Under the pieces are notes generated by a model, which saw nothing but the letters and a program-made list of their open reading frames with translations, made no database searches and was not told the origin of the DNA. Below, piece by piece: positions 24,656 through 32,771 of a stretch of 64,000 nucleotides of DNA. Numbering within the stretch: the stretch's first letter is position 1; each line of letters starts with the position of its first letter. This DNA comes from Alphaproteobacteria bacterium. GTDB taxonomy: Bacteria > Pseudomonadota > Alphaproteobacteria > CAAGCB01 > CAG-977. The stretch is taken from assembly GCA_900768875.1 (NCBI GenBank), contig CAAGEP010000003.1:62001-126000 (forward strand). Reading direction: 5' to 3'. The position numbers were made by a program, and so were the translations under genes.

Positions 24656-25360
24656 ATGACTTGTTCTTATCAGTGTTCGAACGAAGTTAAGGAAATGTGC
24701 TGTGTCGCCAAAGGCGCGCGCCATGATCCGGCTCCCATTCCCGAAGAAGGCAAATGGGTTAAATCAAAAGAAATCAAAGACATTTCGGGCTTGACGCACG
24801 GTGTCGGCGCTTGCGCCCCGCAACAGGGAACATGCAAACTGACCCTGAACGTCAAAGACGGCGTGATTCGCGAAGCGTTGGTCGAAACCATCGGTTGTTC
24901 GGGGATGACCCATTCCGCCGCCATGGCTGCCGAAGTCCTGCCGGGCAAAACCATTCTGGAAGCGTTGAACACGGACTTGGTTTGCGACGCGATCAACGTT
25001 GCGATGCGCGAACTGTTCCTGCAGATTGTTTACGGCCGTACGCAGTCGGCTTTTTCCGACAACGGCTTGCCCGTCGGCGCGGGATTGGAAGACTTGGGCA
25101 AAGGCTTGCGTTCGCAGGTCGGCACGATGTATTCCACCGAACCCAAAGGCGTGCGCTATCTGGAAATGGCGGAAGGCTATGTTTTGGCTGAAGGCTTGGA
25201 CGAAAACGGCGAAGTCATCGGCTACAAAACCGTCAATCTGGGCAAAATGATGGAAGCCATCAAAAAAGGCACCGACCCGAAAGAAGCGTTTGAACAGAAC
25301 GTTGCGACGAAAGGCCGCTTCAACGAAGCCGCCAAAGTTATCGATCCGCGCAAAGAATAA
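24656..25360 (+). CDS. IscU/NifU-like iron-sulfur scaffold protein (GGGtGRT partner)
   Basis: 234 residues. The middle follows the IscU/SufU fold: 'GCSGMTHSAAMAAEVLPGKT' parallels the conserved Cys loop, with Cys53, Cys60, Cys81 and Cys110 as candidate cluster ligands. An extra N-terminal cysteine cluster (C3, C7, C15, C16) precedes it, and there is a ~100-residue C-terminal extension. Such proteins are annotated as Fe-S scaffolds and occur beside GGGtGRT proteins, mainly in anaerobes. The partner gene follows after 11 bp. The exact function of the pair is not established. ATG 24656 follows a GGAG. Confidence 0.82.
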   Translation: MTCSYQCSNEVKEMCCVAKGARHDPAPIPEEGKWVKSKEIKDISGLTHGVGACAPQQGTCKLTLNVKDGVIREALVETIGCSGMTHSAAMAAEVLPGKTILEALNTDLVCDAINVAMRELFLQIVYGRTQSAFSDNGLPVGAGLEDLGKGLRSQVGTMYSTEPKGVRYLEMAEGYVLAEGLDENGEVIGYKTVNLGKMMEAIKKGTDPKEAFEQNVATKGRFNEAAKVIDPRKE

Positions 25361-25371
25361 GGAGTTTGAAA

Positions 25372-26367
25372 ATGAGTCTTTTTGAAGGTTATGAACGCCG
25401 CATTGCGCAGATTGAAAAATGCTGCAAGGAATACGGCATCGCCAATATCGAAGAAGCCGACAAAATCTGCAAAGACAAAGGAATCGACGTTGCCGCCATC
25501 GTCAAAGGCATTCAGCCGATTTGCTTTGAAAACGCGTGCTGGGCTTATACGCTGGGCGCGGCCGTCGCCATTAAATCGGGCGCGAAAGACGCCGCCGAAG
25601 CCGCCGAAAAAATCGGCGTCGGTCTGCAGGCGTTCTGCATCCCCGGTTCCGTCGCGGATCAGCGCAAAGTCGGTCTGGGACACGGCAATCTGGGCGCGAT
25701 GCTGTTGAGCGAATCGACCAAATGCTTCTGCTTTTTGGCGGGACACGAATCGTTCGCGGCGGCGGAAGGCGCCATCGGTATCGCTTTGACGGCGAACAAA
25801 GTCCGCAAAGAACCCCTGCGCGTTATTCTGAACGGCTTGGGCAAAGACGCGGCTTACATCATTTCCCGCATCAACGGCTTTACGTCGGTTGAAACGGAAT
25901 ACGACTATAAAACGGGCGAACTGAAAATCGTTTCCGAAAAGGCGTTTTCCAAAGGCGACCGCGCGAAAGTCAAATGCTACGGCGCGGACGACGTGTCCGA
26001 AGGCGTCGCCATTATGGTTAAAGAAGGTGTTGACGTTTCCATTACGGGCAACTCGACCAACCCGACGCGCTTCCAGCACCCCGTTGCCGGCACTTACAAA
26101 AAGTGGGCGATCGAAAACGGCAAAAAGTATTTCTCGGTTGCTTCGGGCGGCGGTACGGGTCGTACTCTGCACCCCGACAACGTTGCGGCGGGTCCGGCGT
26201 CTTACGGTATGACGGACACGATGGGACGCATGCACGGCGACGCGCAGTTCGCGGGGTCGTCCTCCGTTCCGGCGCACGTCGAAATGATGGGCTTGATCGG
26301 CATGGGCAACAACCCGATGGTTGGCGCGACCGTCGCTGTCGCCGTTGCGGTTTCGCAGGCGAAATAA
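25372..26367 (+). CDS. GGGtGRT family protein
   Basis: 331 residues containing the name-giving motif SGGGTGRT near residue 265, in a glycine/alanine-rich C-terminal region ('GMGNNPMVGATVAVAVAV'). Several cysteines (C18/C19, C32, C51, C57) could bind a cluster. The family has no assigned enzyme activity. Its constant pairing with an IscU-like protein suggests Fe-S cluster assembly or an Fe-S-dependent reaction. ATG 25372 follows AAGGAG; codon use here is very regular, suggesting high expression. A strong terminator follows. Confidence 0.85.
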   Translation: MSLFEGYERRIAQIEKCCKEYGIANIEEADKICKDKGIDVAAIVKGIQPICFENACWAYTLGAAVAIKSGAKDAAEAAEKIGVGLQAFCIPGSVADQRKVGLGHGNLGAMLLSESTKCFCFLAGHESFAAAEGAIGIALTANKVRKEPLRVILNGLGKDAAYIISRINGFTSVETEYDYKTGELKIVSEKAFSKGDRAKVKCYGADDVSEGVAIMVKEGVDVSITGNSTNPTRFQHPVAGTYKKWAIENGKKYFSVASGGGTGRTLHPDNVAAGPASYGMTDTMGRMHGDAQFAGSSSVPAHVEMMGLIGMGNNPMVGATVAVAVAVSQAK

Positions 26368-26385
26368 GCCCTTTTACGGCAAAGA

Positions 26386-26413
26386 AAAAGGCTTCCTTCG
26401 GGAAGCCTTTTTT
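26386..26413 (+). terminator. Terminator of the GGGtGRT operon
   Basis: AAAAGGCTTCC-TTCG-GGAAGCCTTTT: a stable UUCG-type tetraloop hairpin followed by a T run. Confidence 0.92.
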
Positions 26414-26454
26414 GTACAAAAATAGGTGATTTTGTACAAAATATCGGTTATAAT
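26410..26454 (+). promoter_or_regulatory. Promoter with two identical palindromic operators
   Basis: The 12-bp palindrome TTTTGTACAAAA occurs twice, with the TTTGTACAAA cores at 26411-26420 and 26431-26440, exactly 20 bp (about two helical turns) apart. A perfect -10, TATAAT, lies at 26449-26454; no good -35 is present, and the second palindrome lies where a bound protein would block or replace it. This is the architecture of a dimeric regulator binding cooperatively in front of the 26483 gene. The first copy overlaps the preceding terminator's T run. Confidence 0.6.
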
Positions 26455-26482
26455 CCTTGCGTAGGTTAAAAAGGGGAAGGCA

Positions 26483-27181
26483 ATGGACGCGAAAAATACC
26501 GAAAACCGCTACAGAATTACGCTTTATATTGATACGCCGTCGCCGATGTTAAAGCCGGGATTGGCGCCGTTTTCCGCCAGCGGACACGCTTTTGTCGGAT
26601 TGTCCGACGGACAGGCGGAAGAGCGTTGGGGCTATACCCACTCGGATTATTCGGACAGCAAATTAAAGATGCTGGTGAATGTCATTCGCGGTTCCAAGGG
26701 GCAGATGAACAAGGAAGACGCCAATTCCCCCTACCACGAGGCGATTGTATGGAATGTTTCAGAGGATCAGTACAAAGCAGCGCAGGCTGAAATAAAAAAA
26801 CAGCGCGAAAATCCGGGAACGTACAAACTGTTTGAACGCAACTGTTCAACCGTTGCGACTTCCGTTTTGCGGGCGGCGGATATTCAAGACATTCCGGCGG
26901 CCATGCTGTCCATGTCACCGTACGGCTGGGCGTTGAAAAAACGTGTCATGTTGGCCAAACGCCGTATGGAAGCGGCTGTTTTTAAAGTTAAAAACGCAAT
27001 CAAAACGGCTTTCGGCAATAAAAAAGTCCCCAATACGAGGCTGTTGGCGTCTTTACGGGCGAAACCCGTTCCGGTTTCGATTCGGCAGGGCATCAAATCC
27101 GCCCGATCCGATTATCGTGCGCAGGAAACGCAACCGCTGAACGTCAAGCGGATTTTGATGAATATAACAGCGGGACGGTAA
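26483..27181 (+). CDS. Putative permuted papain-like (NlpC/P60-superfamily) protein
   Basis: 232 residues, no close family recognised. Two blocks stand out: SGHAFVGL (His35) and ERNCSTVATSVL (Cys121). His before Cys with these contexts is the pattern of circularly permuted papain-like hydrolases (YiiX/LRAT/DUF4105-like), which act on peptidoglycan amides or lipid esters. The C-terminal ~80 residues are strongly basic. No signal peptide is visible, so any envelope target would need another export route. It sits alone behind a promoter with paired palindromes. The call is by motif only. Confidence 0.5.
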   Translation: MDAKNTENRYRITLYIDTPSPMLKPGLAPFSASGHAFVGLSDGQAEERWGYTHSDYSDSKLKMLVNVIRGSKGQMNKEDANSPYHEAIVWNVSEDQYKAAQAEIKKQRENPGTYKLFERNCSTVATSVLRAADIQDIPAAMLSMSPYGWALKKRVMLAKRRMEAAVFKVKNAIKTAFGNKKVPNTRLLASLRAKPVPVSIRQGIKSARSDYRAQETQPLNVKRILMNITAGR

Positions 27182-27216
27182 GTCTTTTCCCGATTTCCCG
27201 CGTGTAAAACGCGGGG

Positions 27217-29247
27217 CTAGGCGGAAAAGTTCAACAGCTTGCCGATTTCCGACGGAGTTTTGCCTTTGTAGTCGATGCGGCACGACGTAATCGGCTGGCG
27301 ATAGTCGATTTTGTTGATTGAACGCGATTCCACAATGACCGCGGGCGGTAAAATCGACCATTTGTACAGCGCACCCGCCATACGCTTGTAAAACTTGTCC
27401 AGCCAAGCGGTTTTTTGTTCGCGGGAAACGGGCGTCGTTTTTTCGTACAGAAATTCCGAATCCAGCATATCGGCATAGCTTTCATGTTTGTTTTCGATAC
27501 GCCAAATCACTTCGTCAAGGAACGGATAGGGCATTAAAGCGTCCTCGGCAATCAAGGGTTTGCCCGTTTTCGGGTCGATTGCCAGCTCCGCGCCGGGGCG
27601 TTTCAGGATAACGGATTCGGGAACGGCGTTTTTCACCGCTCTGTTCGCGTTCATCCACCGCGCCAAGGCGAACAGCTTGGTTTTCGGCACGTCGGCGATC
27701 GGGGCGAACCCGCCCGACATATCGCCGTTAATCGTCGCGTATCCCATATAAAGCTCGGATTTATCCGATGTGGCAATGGGAATGCAGGCGGTGAATTCGT
27801 TGGCGATTCCCCATAAAAACACGGCGCGGGAACGGGCTTGGATATTGTCTTGCGTAAAGGACGCTTTGTAACGGCAGTCCCATTGCGATTCGACCTTGGC
27901 AAACAGTTCGGCGAAACAGCCGTTCGTCGCGTCAACCATTGTCTTGATCGGCATTTGAGTAAAGGGGATGCCGAGATTCTTTGCCAGCGTCGCGGCGTCG
28001 TCGCGGCTTTCCGTACTGGTGATTTCGGACGGCATGCTGACGCCGAACACGTTTTCCGCGCCCAAAGCGTCCGCCAGCAAAACCGCGCAAACCGTCGAAT
28101 CCAATCCGCCCGACAGTCCCAAAACCGCGCGTTTCAGCCCGCATTTTGAAAAGTATCCGCGAACGGCTTGCACGATTGTTTTGTAAGTGCGCTCCAAATC
28201 GTTTTCGTAATCCAAAGTGAAAACTTTTTCTTCGGACAGCGTTTTTTCCAGCCCTTTGGTCAAAGGATAGACCGCGCCTTTGTTTTTCGTCGGATTGACA
28301 ATCAGGCATTGTTCGGCGAACGACACCGCCCGCGCCGTCAAAACGCCGTCGGCGGAAAACACGCGGCTCGCCCCGTCAAAAGAACAGCAGTCCATCGCGC
28401 CGACCTGATTGACATAAGCAAACGGAATCCCGTACTGTTTGGCGATAAAGGACAGCATATTGTGTTTCAGCTGTTCCTTTTTCGCGCGGCAGGGCGACGC
28501 CGAACAGTTGATAAAGACGTCGGGTTTGTCCTGCGCCAGCTCGTCCACGGGATCGACGGCGTACAAAGTGTGATGAAAGAAAGCTTTGTTGTTCCAGCAG
28601 TCTTCGCAAATCGAAATGCCGTAGGATATGCCGTTGACGGTAATCGTTTTTTTTATATCGACGACCTTTTCGGGGGTGAACGCGCCCAAAGTGTCGGCAG
28701 GCTGAACGCCCGCGACGGGCGACGGTTCGATATAGCGGCTGTCGTTAAACTCCGAATACGTCGGCAGCAGACGTTTGCGGACGATGCCCTGAATCTCACC
28801 CTTGTGCAACACGGCGACGGAATTGTAGTACCGCCGTCCGACGGGCGAATCCCCGCGCGGCTCCACAAATCCGACCAAAGCGGTGGTGTTTTTGCAAAGC
28901 TTTGCCAGCTCCTTGACCCAGCGGACGTTTTCGGAAACGACGACGGGGTGGCGGTCGATGATGTCCTCGACGGGATAGCCCATCAGCGCCAGTTCGGGGA
29001 ACACAATCATATCCAGTCCGACGCGTTCGGCATATCGGATATAGCGCGCGATTTTCAATCCGTTGCCCGCGATGTCGCCGATGGTCAAATCAATCTGCGC
29101 CAGACCGATGCAGCCCGCTTCCTTTGATACGATTTGCTTGATTTCGTCGAAAACGCGTTCGGTGTCGGCGTCTTTAATGCCCGTTTGCAAAAAAACGTCC
29201 GCTTGTTTTGCCAGTTCCGCCAGTTTGTTTTCGTCAAAATCGGTCAT
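27217..29247 (-). CDS. nadE: Glutamine-dependent NAD+ synthetase
   Basis: 676 residues, the long two-domain form. The N-terminal nitrilase-type glutaminase has Glu (FPELALMGYP), Lys (RKRLLPTYSEF) and Cys (ISICEDCWNN). The C-terminal synthetase has the P-loop SGGLDSTV and 'TSDKSELYMGYATINGDMSGG'. It converts nicotinic acid adenine dinucleotide to NAD+ using ammonia channelled from glutamine. ATG 29247 follows AAAGGAG; an upstream in-frame start at 29304 adds unrelated residues. Confidence 0.95.
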   Translation of the reverse strand: MTDFDENKLAELAKQADVFLQTGIKDADTERVFDEIKQIVSKEAGCIGLAQIDLTIGDIAGNGLKIARYIRYAERVGLDMIVFPELALMGYPVEDIIDRHPVVVSENVRWVKELAKLCKNTTALVGFVEPRGDSPVGRRYYNSVAVLHKGEIQGIVRKRLLPTYSEFNDSRYIEPSPVAGVQPADTLGAFTPEKVVDIKKTITVNGISYGISICEDCWNNKAFFHHTLYAVDPVDELAQDKPDVFINCSASPCRAKKEQLKHNMLSFIAKQYGIPFAYVNQVGAMDCCSFDGASRVFSADGVLTARAVSFAEQCLIVNPTKNKGAVYPLTKGLEKTLSEEKVFTLDYENDLERTYKTIVQAVRGYFSKCGLKRAVLGLSGGLDSTVCAVLLADALGAENVFGVSMPSEITSTESRDDAATLAKNLGIPFTQMPIKTMVDATNGCFAELFAKVESQWDCRYKASFTQDNIQARSRAVFLWGIANEFTACIPIATSDKSELYMGYATINGDMSGGFAPIADVPKTKLFALARWMNANRAVKNAVPESVILKRPGAELAIDPKTGKPLIAEDALMPYPFLDEVIWRIENKHESYADMLDSEFLYEKTTPVSREQKTAWLDKFYKRMAGALYKWSILPPAVIVESRSINKIDYRQPITSCRIDYKGKTPSEIGKLLNFSA

Positions 29248-29351
29248 GGAGAATCTCCTTTGAAAAATCGGGGCAAGTATAAAAGCCAAAAAGGGCTGTG
29301 ACAAACGAAAAATCGGGTGTTATCATCAAAAAAAAACAGGAGAAGCCGCCC

Positions 29352-29861
29352 ATGCCGTCCGTCTACGAAGCCGTTAAAAATCAAGATATTGCTCAACTAC
29401 GGGAATGTTTGAAGCAGGGAGGGGCGGCGGACGATTTCAAAGGGGCTTTGGTCAACGCGTGCGAAGCGGGCGAAACCGAAATCGTCGAATGTTTTATCGA
29501 AGCGGGCGTGTTCGATTCTTGGGCGATTGTCGCCGCCGCGCGGTTCGGGCATACGGCTTTGGTCGAACGGCTGTTGAAGCTCAAAGGAGGGGATTCGGAC
29601 GCCGCTTTGATTGCCGCCGCCGCGCACAACAACGCCGATACGGCGCGCGTTTTGATTCCCGCCGCTCCCGCCGCTTTGGACGAAGCTTTGGCGGATGCGG
29701 CTTTGCGCGGTTATTTTACGGTCGCAAAACTGTTGTTCGACGCGGGCGCAAACCCCGAAAAACAGGTGTACGGCGGGCAGACGGCGGTTGAGCTGGCGCA
29801 AAAAAACGGACACGCCGGCATTGTGAAACTTTTTTGTCAAAAAGGTAAAAATAACTGTTGA
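29352..29861 (+). CDS. Ankyrin-repeat protein
   Basis: 169 residues built of about four to five ankyrin-like repeats ('AVKNQDIAQLRECLKQGG', 'ACEAGETEIVECFIEAGV', 'AARFGHTALVERLLKLKG', 'KNGHAGIVKLFCQKG'). There is no signal peptide or membrane segment, so it is likely a cytosolic protein-protein adaptor. ATG 29352 follows AGGAG (29338-29342); an upstream GTG at 29298 is possible. The target cannot be predicted. Confidence 0.82.
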   Translation: MPSVYEAVKNQDIAQLRECLKQGGAADDFKGALVNACEAGETEIVECFIEAGVFDSWAIVAAARFGHTALVERLLKLKGGDSDAALIAAAAHNNADTARVLIPAAPAALDEALADAALRGYFTVAKLLFDAGANPEKQVYGGQTAVELAQKNGHAGIVKLFCQKGKNNC

Positions 29862-29923
29862 AAAACAAGTCTTTTTTTCATTATCTTTATTAACAAATCA
29901 ATCAACGGAAAGGACGGTAAGTT

Positions 29924-30613
29924 ATGGAAAAAATCGGGACGTTGTTAAAAGCTTTGTGGGAACAGGATTTTCAAACGCTTGCCAATCCCGATTTGGTTTT
30001 TATGCTTTATGCCGTGCTGTTCGTTGTGCTGGTGTTGGAAAACGGTATTTTGCCCGCGACTTTTCTGCCGGGCGACAGTTTGCTGCTGCTGGCGGGAACG
30101 CTGATTGTTCACGGCATTGCCGATTACTGGATTACCCTTGCGGTTTTGACGGTCGGCGCGGCGCTGGGGTCAGAAGTCGGCTATTGGCAGGGCAGGTGGC
30201 TGAGCGAAAGCCGCGTCGTCAAACGCTGGATGAGCCATATTCCCCAAAAATACCACGACAAAACCGAAAGAATGTTGCACAAATACGGTATTCTGGCTTT
30301 GTTGCTGGCGCGCTTTACCGCATTCGTGCGGACGCTGATGCCGCTGTTTATCGGCGTGTCGGGCATGGAACGCCGCGTGTTCCACGTTGTCAACTGGGTC
30401 AGCGGCGTGCTGTGGGTCGGTTTGCTGATTACGCTCAGCTATTTCGCGGGACAGACCGAGTTTTTCCGTAATCATCAGGAAGACGTCATGCGGATTTTGA
30501 CGATTATTCCCGTCGTCCTTATCGGATTCGGAATTTTAACGTCATTCTATTTCGTCTGGAAATCCAAACGCGAACGCGAAGCGGCGGCTAAGCAAGCGTC
30601 AACAAATCCTTGA
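29924..30613 (+). CDS. DedA family membrane protein
   Basis: 229 residues with about five hydrophobic segments. The DedA/VTT signatures are present: an N-terminal 'LENGILPATFLPGDSLLLLAGTL' split over residues ~39-61, 'LGSEVGYWQGRW', and 'ARFTAFVRTLMPLFIGVSGM', with the conserved Arg residues. DedA proteins are thought to move lipids such as undecaprenyl phosphate or phospholipids across the inner membrane. It overlaps the convergent elbB gene by 26 bp. Confidence 0.92.
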   Translation: MEKIGTLLKALWEQDFQTLANPDLVFMLYAVLFVVLVLENGILPATFLPGDSLLLLAGTLIVHGIADYWITLAVLTVGAALGSEVGYWQGRWLSESRVVKRWMSHIPQKYHDKTERMLHKYGILALLLARFTAFVRTLMPLFIGVSGMERRVFHVVNWVSGVLWVGLLITLSYFAGQTEFFRNHQEDVMRILTIIPVVLIGFGILTSFYFVWKSKREREAAAKQASTNP

Positions 30614-31235
30614 CGGCGTTTGAAGTGCTGATTGCCACGTCTTTCAGCGATTTGTCCAGCATATAGCACGGCGTCGAAACGATTTTGTTTTTCGTGTCGA
30701 TGCAGACTTCGGCGGCATTGCAGATTTTGTGCGTGCCGCCCATTTGTTTAATCGCCATTGCCGTTTCCGCGTCGTTGCCGATTGTAACGGTTACGCCTTT
30801 CAGCACGCGGGCGACGACAACGGGCGCAATGCACAGCGCGGCAATCGGTTTGCCCGCTTGGTGCGTTTCAATCAAAGCGCGCTCCACATCGGGATGAACC
30901 GAGCAGTTCGGTCCTTGGTGCGCGAAATCGCACAGGTTCAAAATCACCCCCATTCCGCCGGGCAGCAAAAGTCCGTCGTAGTCTGCGGCGCGGTAAGAGC
31001 TTAACAGCGAAAGGTCGCCGCGCGCGATACGGGCGGCTTCGGCGGGCATGCGGCGGGTTTCGTTCATGGGACGCTTCAAGATGTGGTTCATTGCGACGGC
31101 TTGACTGCCTTCGGGCGCAAAGCAGTGATACTTCGCCCCCTGTTGTTCAATGGCAAGCATTGCGGTGACGGCTTCGTGAATTTCCGACCCGTCCATAACT
31201 CCGCATCCTGACAGCAACACCGCGATTTTTTTCAT
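30588..31235 (-). CDS. elbB: ElbB-like glyoxalase III-type protein (DJ-1/PfpI superfamily)
   Basis: 215 residues. 'VLLSGCGVMDGSEIHEA' with conserved Glu, 'YDGLLLPGGMGVILNL', and the nucleophile elbow 'IAALCIAPVVVARVL' (Cys) mark the isoprenoid biosynthesis protein ElbB group. A weak glyoxalase activity is reported for the family; its in vivo role is uncertain. The start follows a GAAAGGA. Convergent with dedA, with overlapping 3' ends. Confidence 0.9.
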   Translation of the reverse strand: MKKIAVLLSGCGVMDGSEIHEAVTAMLAIEQQGAKYHCFAPEGSQAVAMNHILKRPMNETRRMPAEAARIARGDLSLLSSYRAADYDGLLLPGGMGVILNLCDFAHQGPNCSVHPDVERALIETHQAGKPIAALCIAPVVVARVLKGVTVTIGNDAETAMAIKQMGGTHKICNAAEVCIDTKNKIVSTPCYMLDKSLKDVAISTSNAVKDLLTLA

Positions 31236-31304
31236 CCGTTTCGTCCTTTCGTTGTTTTGTTGAGCTCTTTATACCAAAAACGGGGCAAAGTTTCAAATCC
31301 GATG

Positions 31305-31334
31305 TTGTATTTAAACAAAAGATGTACTTATATA
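31305..31334 (+). promoter_or_regulatory. Candidate promoter of thrC
   Basis: TTGTAT (31305-31310) and TATATA (31329-31334) with an 18-bp spacer, ~38 bp before the thrC start. No riboswitch or attenuator structure was recognised in the leader. Confidence 0.45.
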
Positions 31335-31371
31335 TGGGTAAAGATTTATCCCTGTTGCAAGGAGCTTATTC

Positions 31372-32769
31372 GTGAAATATATCAGTACGCGCGGCAAAGC
31401 GTCCGCTTTGGATTTTGAAAACGTTTTGCTGGCGGGGCTTGCCCCCGACGGCGGGCTGTACGTTCCGCAGGAATACCCGCACTTTTCGACGGACGAAATC
31501 CGCAAAATGCAGGCGTTGAGCTATCCCGAACTGGCGGCGAAAGTCATGGCGTCTTTTACGGCGGGCTGCTTGACCGAATCCGAATTAAAGGATATCGCGG
31601 CGGACGCTTACGGCAAATTCACGCACGCCGCCGTCGCTCCGTTAAAGCAAATTCGCGAAAATCTGTGGGTCGAACAGCTGTTTTACGGTCCGACTTTGGC
31701 GTTCAAGGATTACGCTTTGCAGGTGGTCGGGCGGATGTTCGACCGCGTTTTGTCCCGCAGCGGAAAGCATATCACCATTGTCGGCGCAACGTCGGGCGAT
31801 ACGGGATCGGCGGCGATTGAAGCCTGCAAAGGACTGGACAATCTGGACATCTTTATTTTGCATCCGCACAACCGCGTGTCCGAAGTTCAGCGCCGCCAGA
31901 TGACGACGACTTTGTCGCGCAACGTGTTCAATATCGCGCTGGAAGGCACTTTCGACGATTGTCAGGCGATTGTCAAAGCGCTGTTCGGCGACGAAGCGTT
32001 CAGAACGAAACACAATCTGTCCGCCGTCAATTCGATTAACTGGGCGCGCATTATGGCGCAAGTCGTGTATTACTTTTACGCCGCTTTGCAGCTGGGCGCG
32101 CCCGACCGCGAAGTGTCGTTTGCCGTTCCGACGGGCAACTTCGGCAACATTTTTGCGGGCTTTGTCGCGAAAAAGGCGGGATTGCCGATTAAAACGCTGG
32201 TGCTGGGGTCGAACGCGAACGACATTCTGCCGCGTTTTTTGGAAACGGGCGTGATGGAAAAACGTCCCGTCAAGCCGTCCATCAGTCCGTCGATGGATAT
32301 TCAGATTTCGTCGAACTTTGAACGCCTGCTGTTCGAGATGTTCGACCGCGACGCCGAAGCAATCGTGCATTTGATGGACGTGTTCAAATACGACGGCAAA
32401 TATGAAGTCCCCGCCGATGTTTTGACGAAAATCCGCGCATTCTTCAAAGGGGTGCGCTGCGACGACGCGGAAACGAAAGCGGAAATCGGTCGGATTTTCA
32501 AGCTGTCGGGCGAAATCGTCGATCCTCATTCCGCAATCGGCTTTGCGGCGGCGGAAAAGTACGCCGAAACAGGCGTGCCGATGATTGTGCTGGCGACGGC
32601 GCACCCCGCGAAATTTCCCGCTCCCGTGCGCGAAGCGACAGGCATAACGCCCGCTTTGCCGCCCGTTTTGGCGGATTTGATGACGCGGCGCGAAAGCTTT
32701 ACCGTTTTGCCCAATCAGTATGATTCGATTACTTACTTTATTGAAAACAGCGTGAAAAAAGAGGCTTGA
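31372..32769 (+). CDS. thrC: Threonine synthase
   Basis: 465 residues. PLP enzyme converting O-phosphohomoserine to threonine. The Schiff-base lysine is Lys112 in GPTLAFKDYALQ, and 'GATSGDTGSAAIEA' binds the cofactor phosphate. Length and N-terminus (KYISTRGKASALDFENVLLAG divided over the first ~22 residues) fit the long proteobacterial form. The GTG start follows AAGGAG. An M16 peptidase gene follows after 2 bp, as in many alphaproteobacteria. Confidence 0.96.
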   Translation: MKYISTRGKASALDFENVLLAGLAPDGGLYVPQEYPHFSTDEIRKMQALSYPELAAKVMASFTAGCLTESELKDIAADAYGKFTHAAVAPLKQIRENLWVEQLFYGPTLAFKDYALQVVGRMFDRVLSRSGKHITIVGATSGDTGSAAIEACKGLDNLDIFILHPHNRVSEVQRRQMTTTLSRNVFNIALEGTFDDCQAIVKALFGDEAFRTKHNLSAVNSINWARIMAQVVYYFYAALQLGAPDREVSFAVPTGNFGNIFAGFVAKKAGLPIKTLVLGSNANDILPRFLETGVMEKRPVKPSISPSMDIQISSNFERLLFEMFDRDAEAIVHLMDVFKYDGKYEVPADVLTKIRAFFKGVRCDDAETKAEIGRIFKLSGEIVDPHSAIGFAAAEKYAETGVPMIVLATAHPAKFPAPVREATGITPALPPVLADLMTRRESFTVLPNQYDSITYFIENSVKKEA

Positions 32770-32771
32770 CA

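Noticed and set aside
31236..31371. Possible riboswitch or attenuator before thrC
   Set aside because: Only a very short hairpin (GGGTAAAGATTTATCCC) is visible, with no threonine-rich leader peptide and no known riboswitch core.
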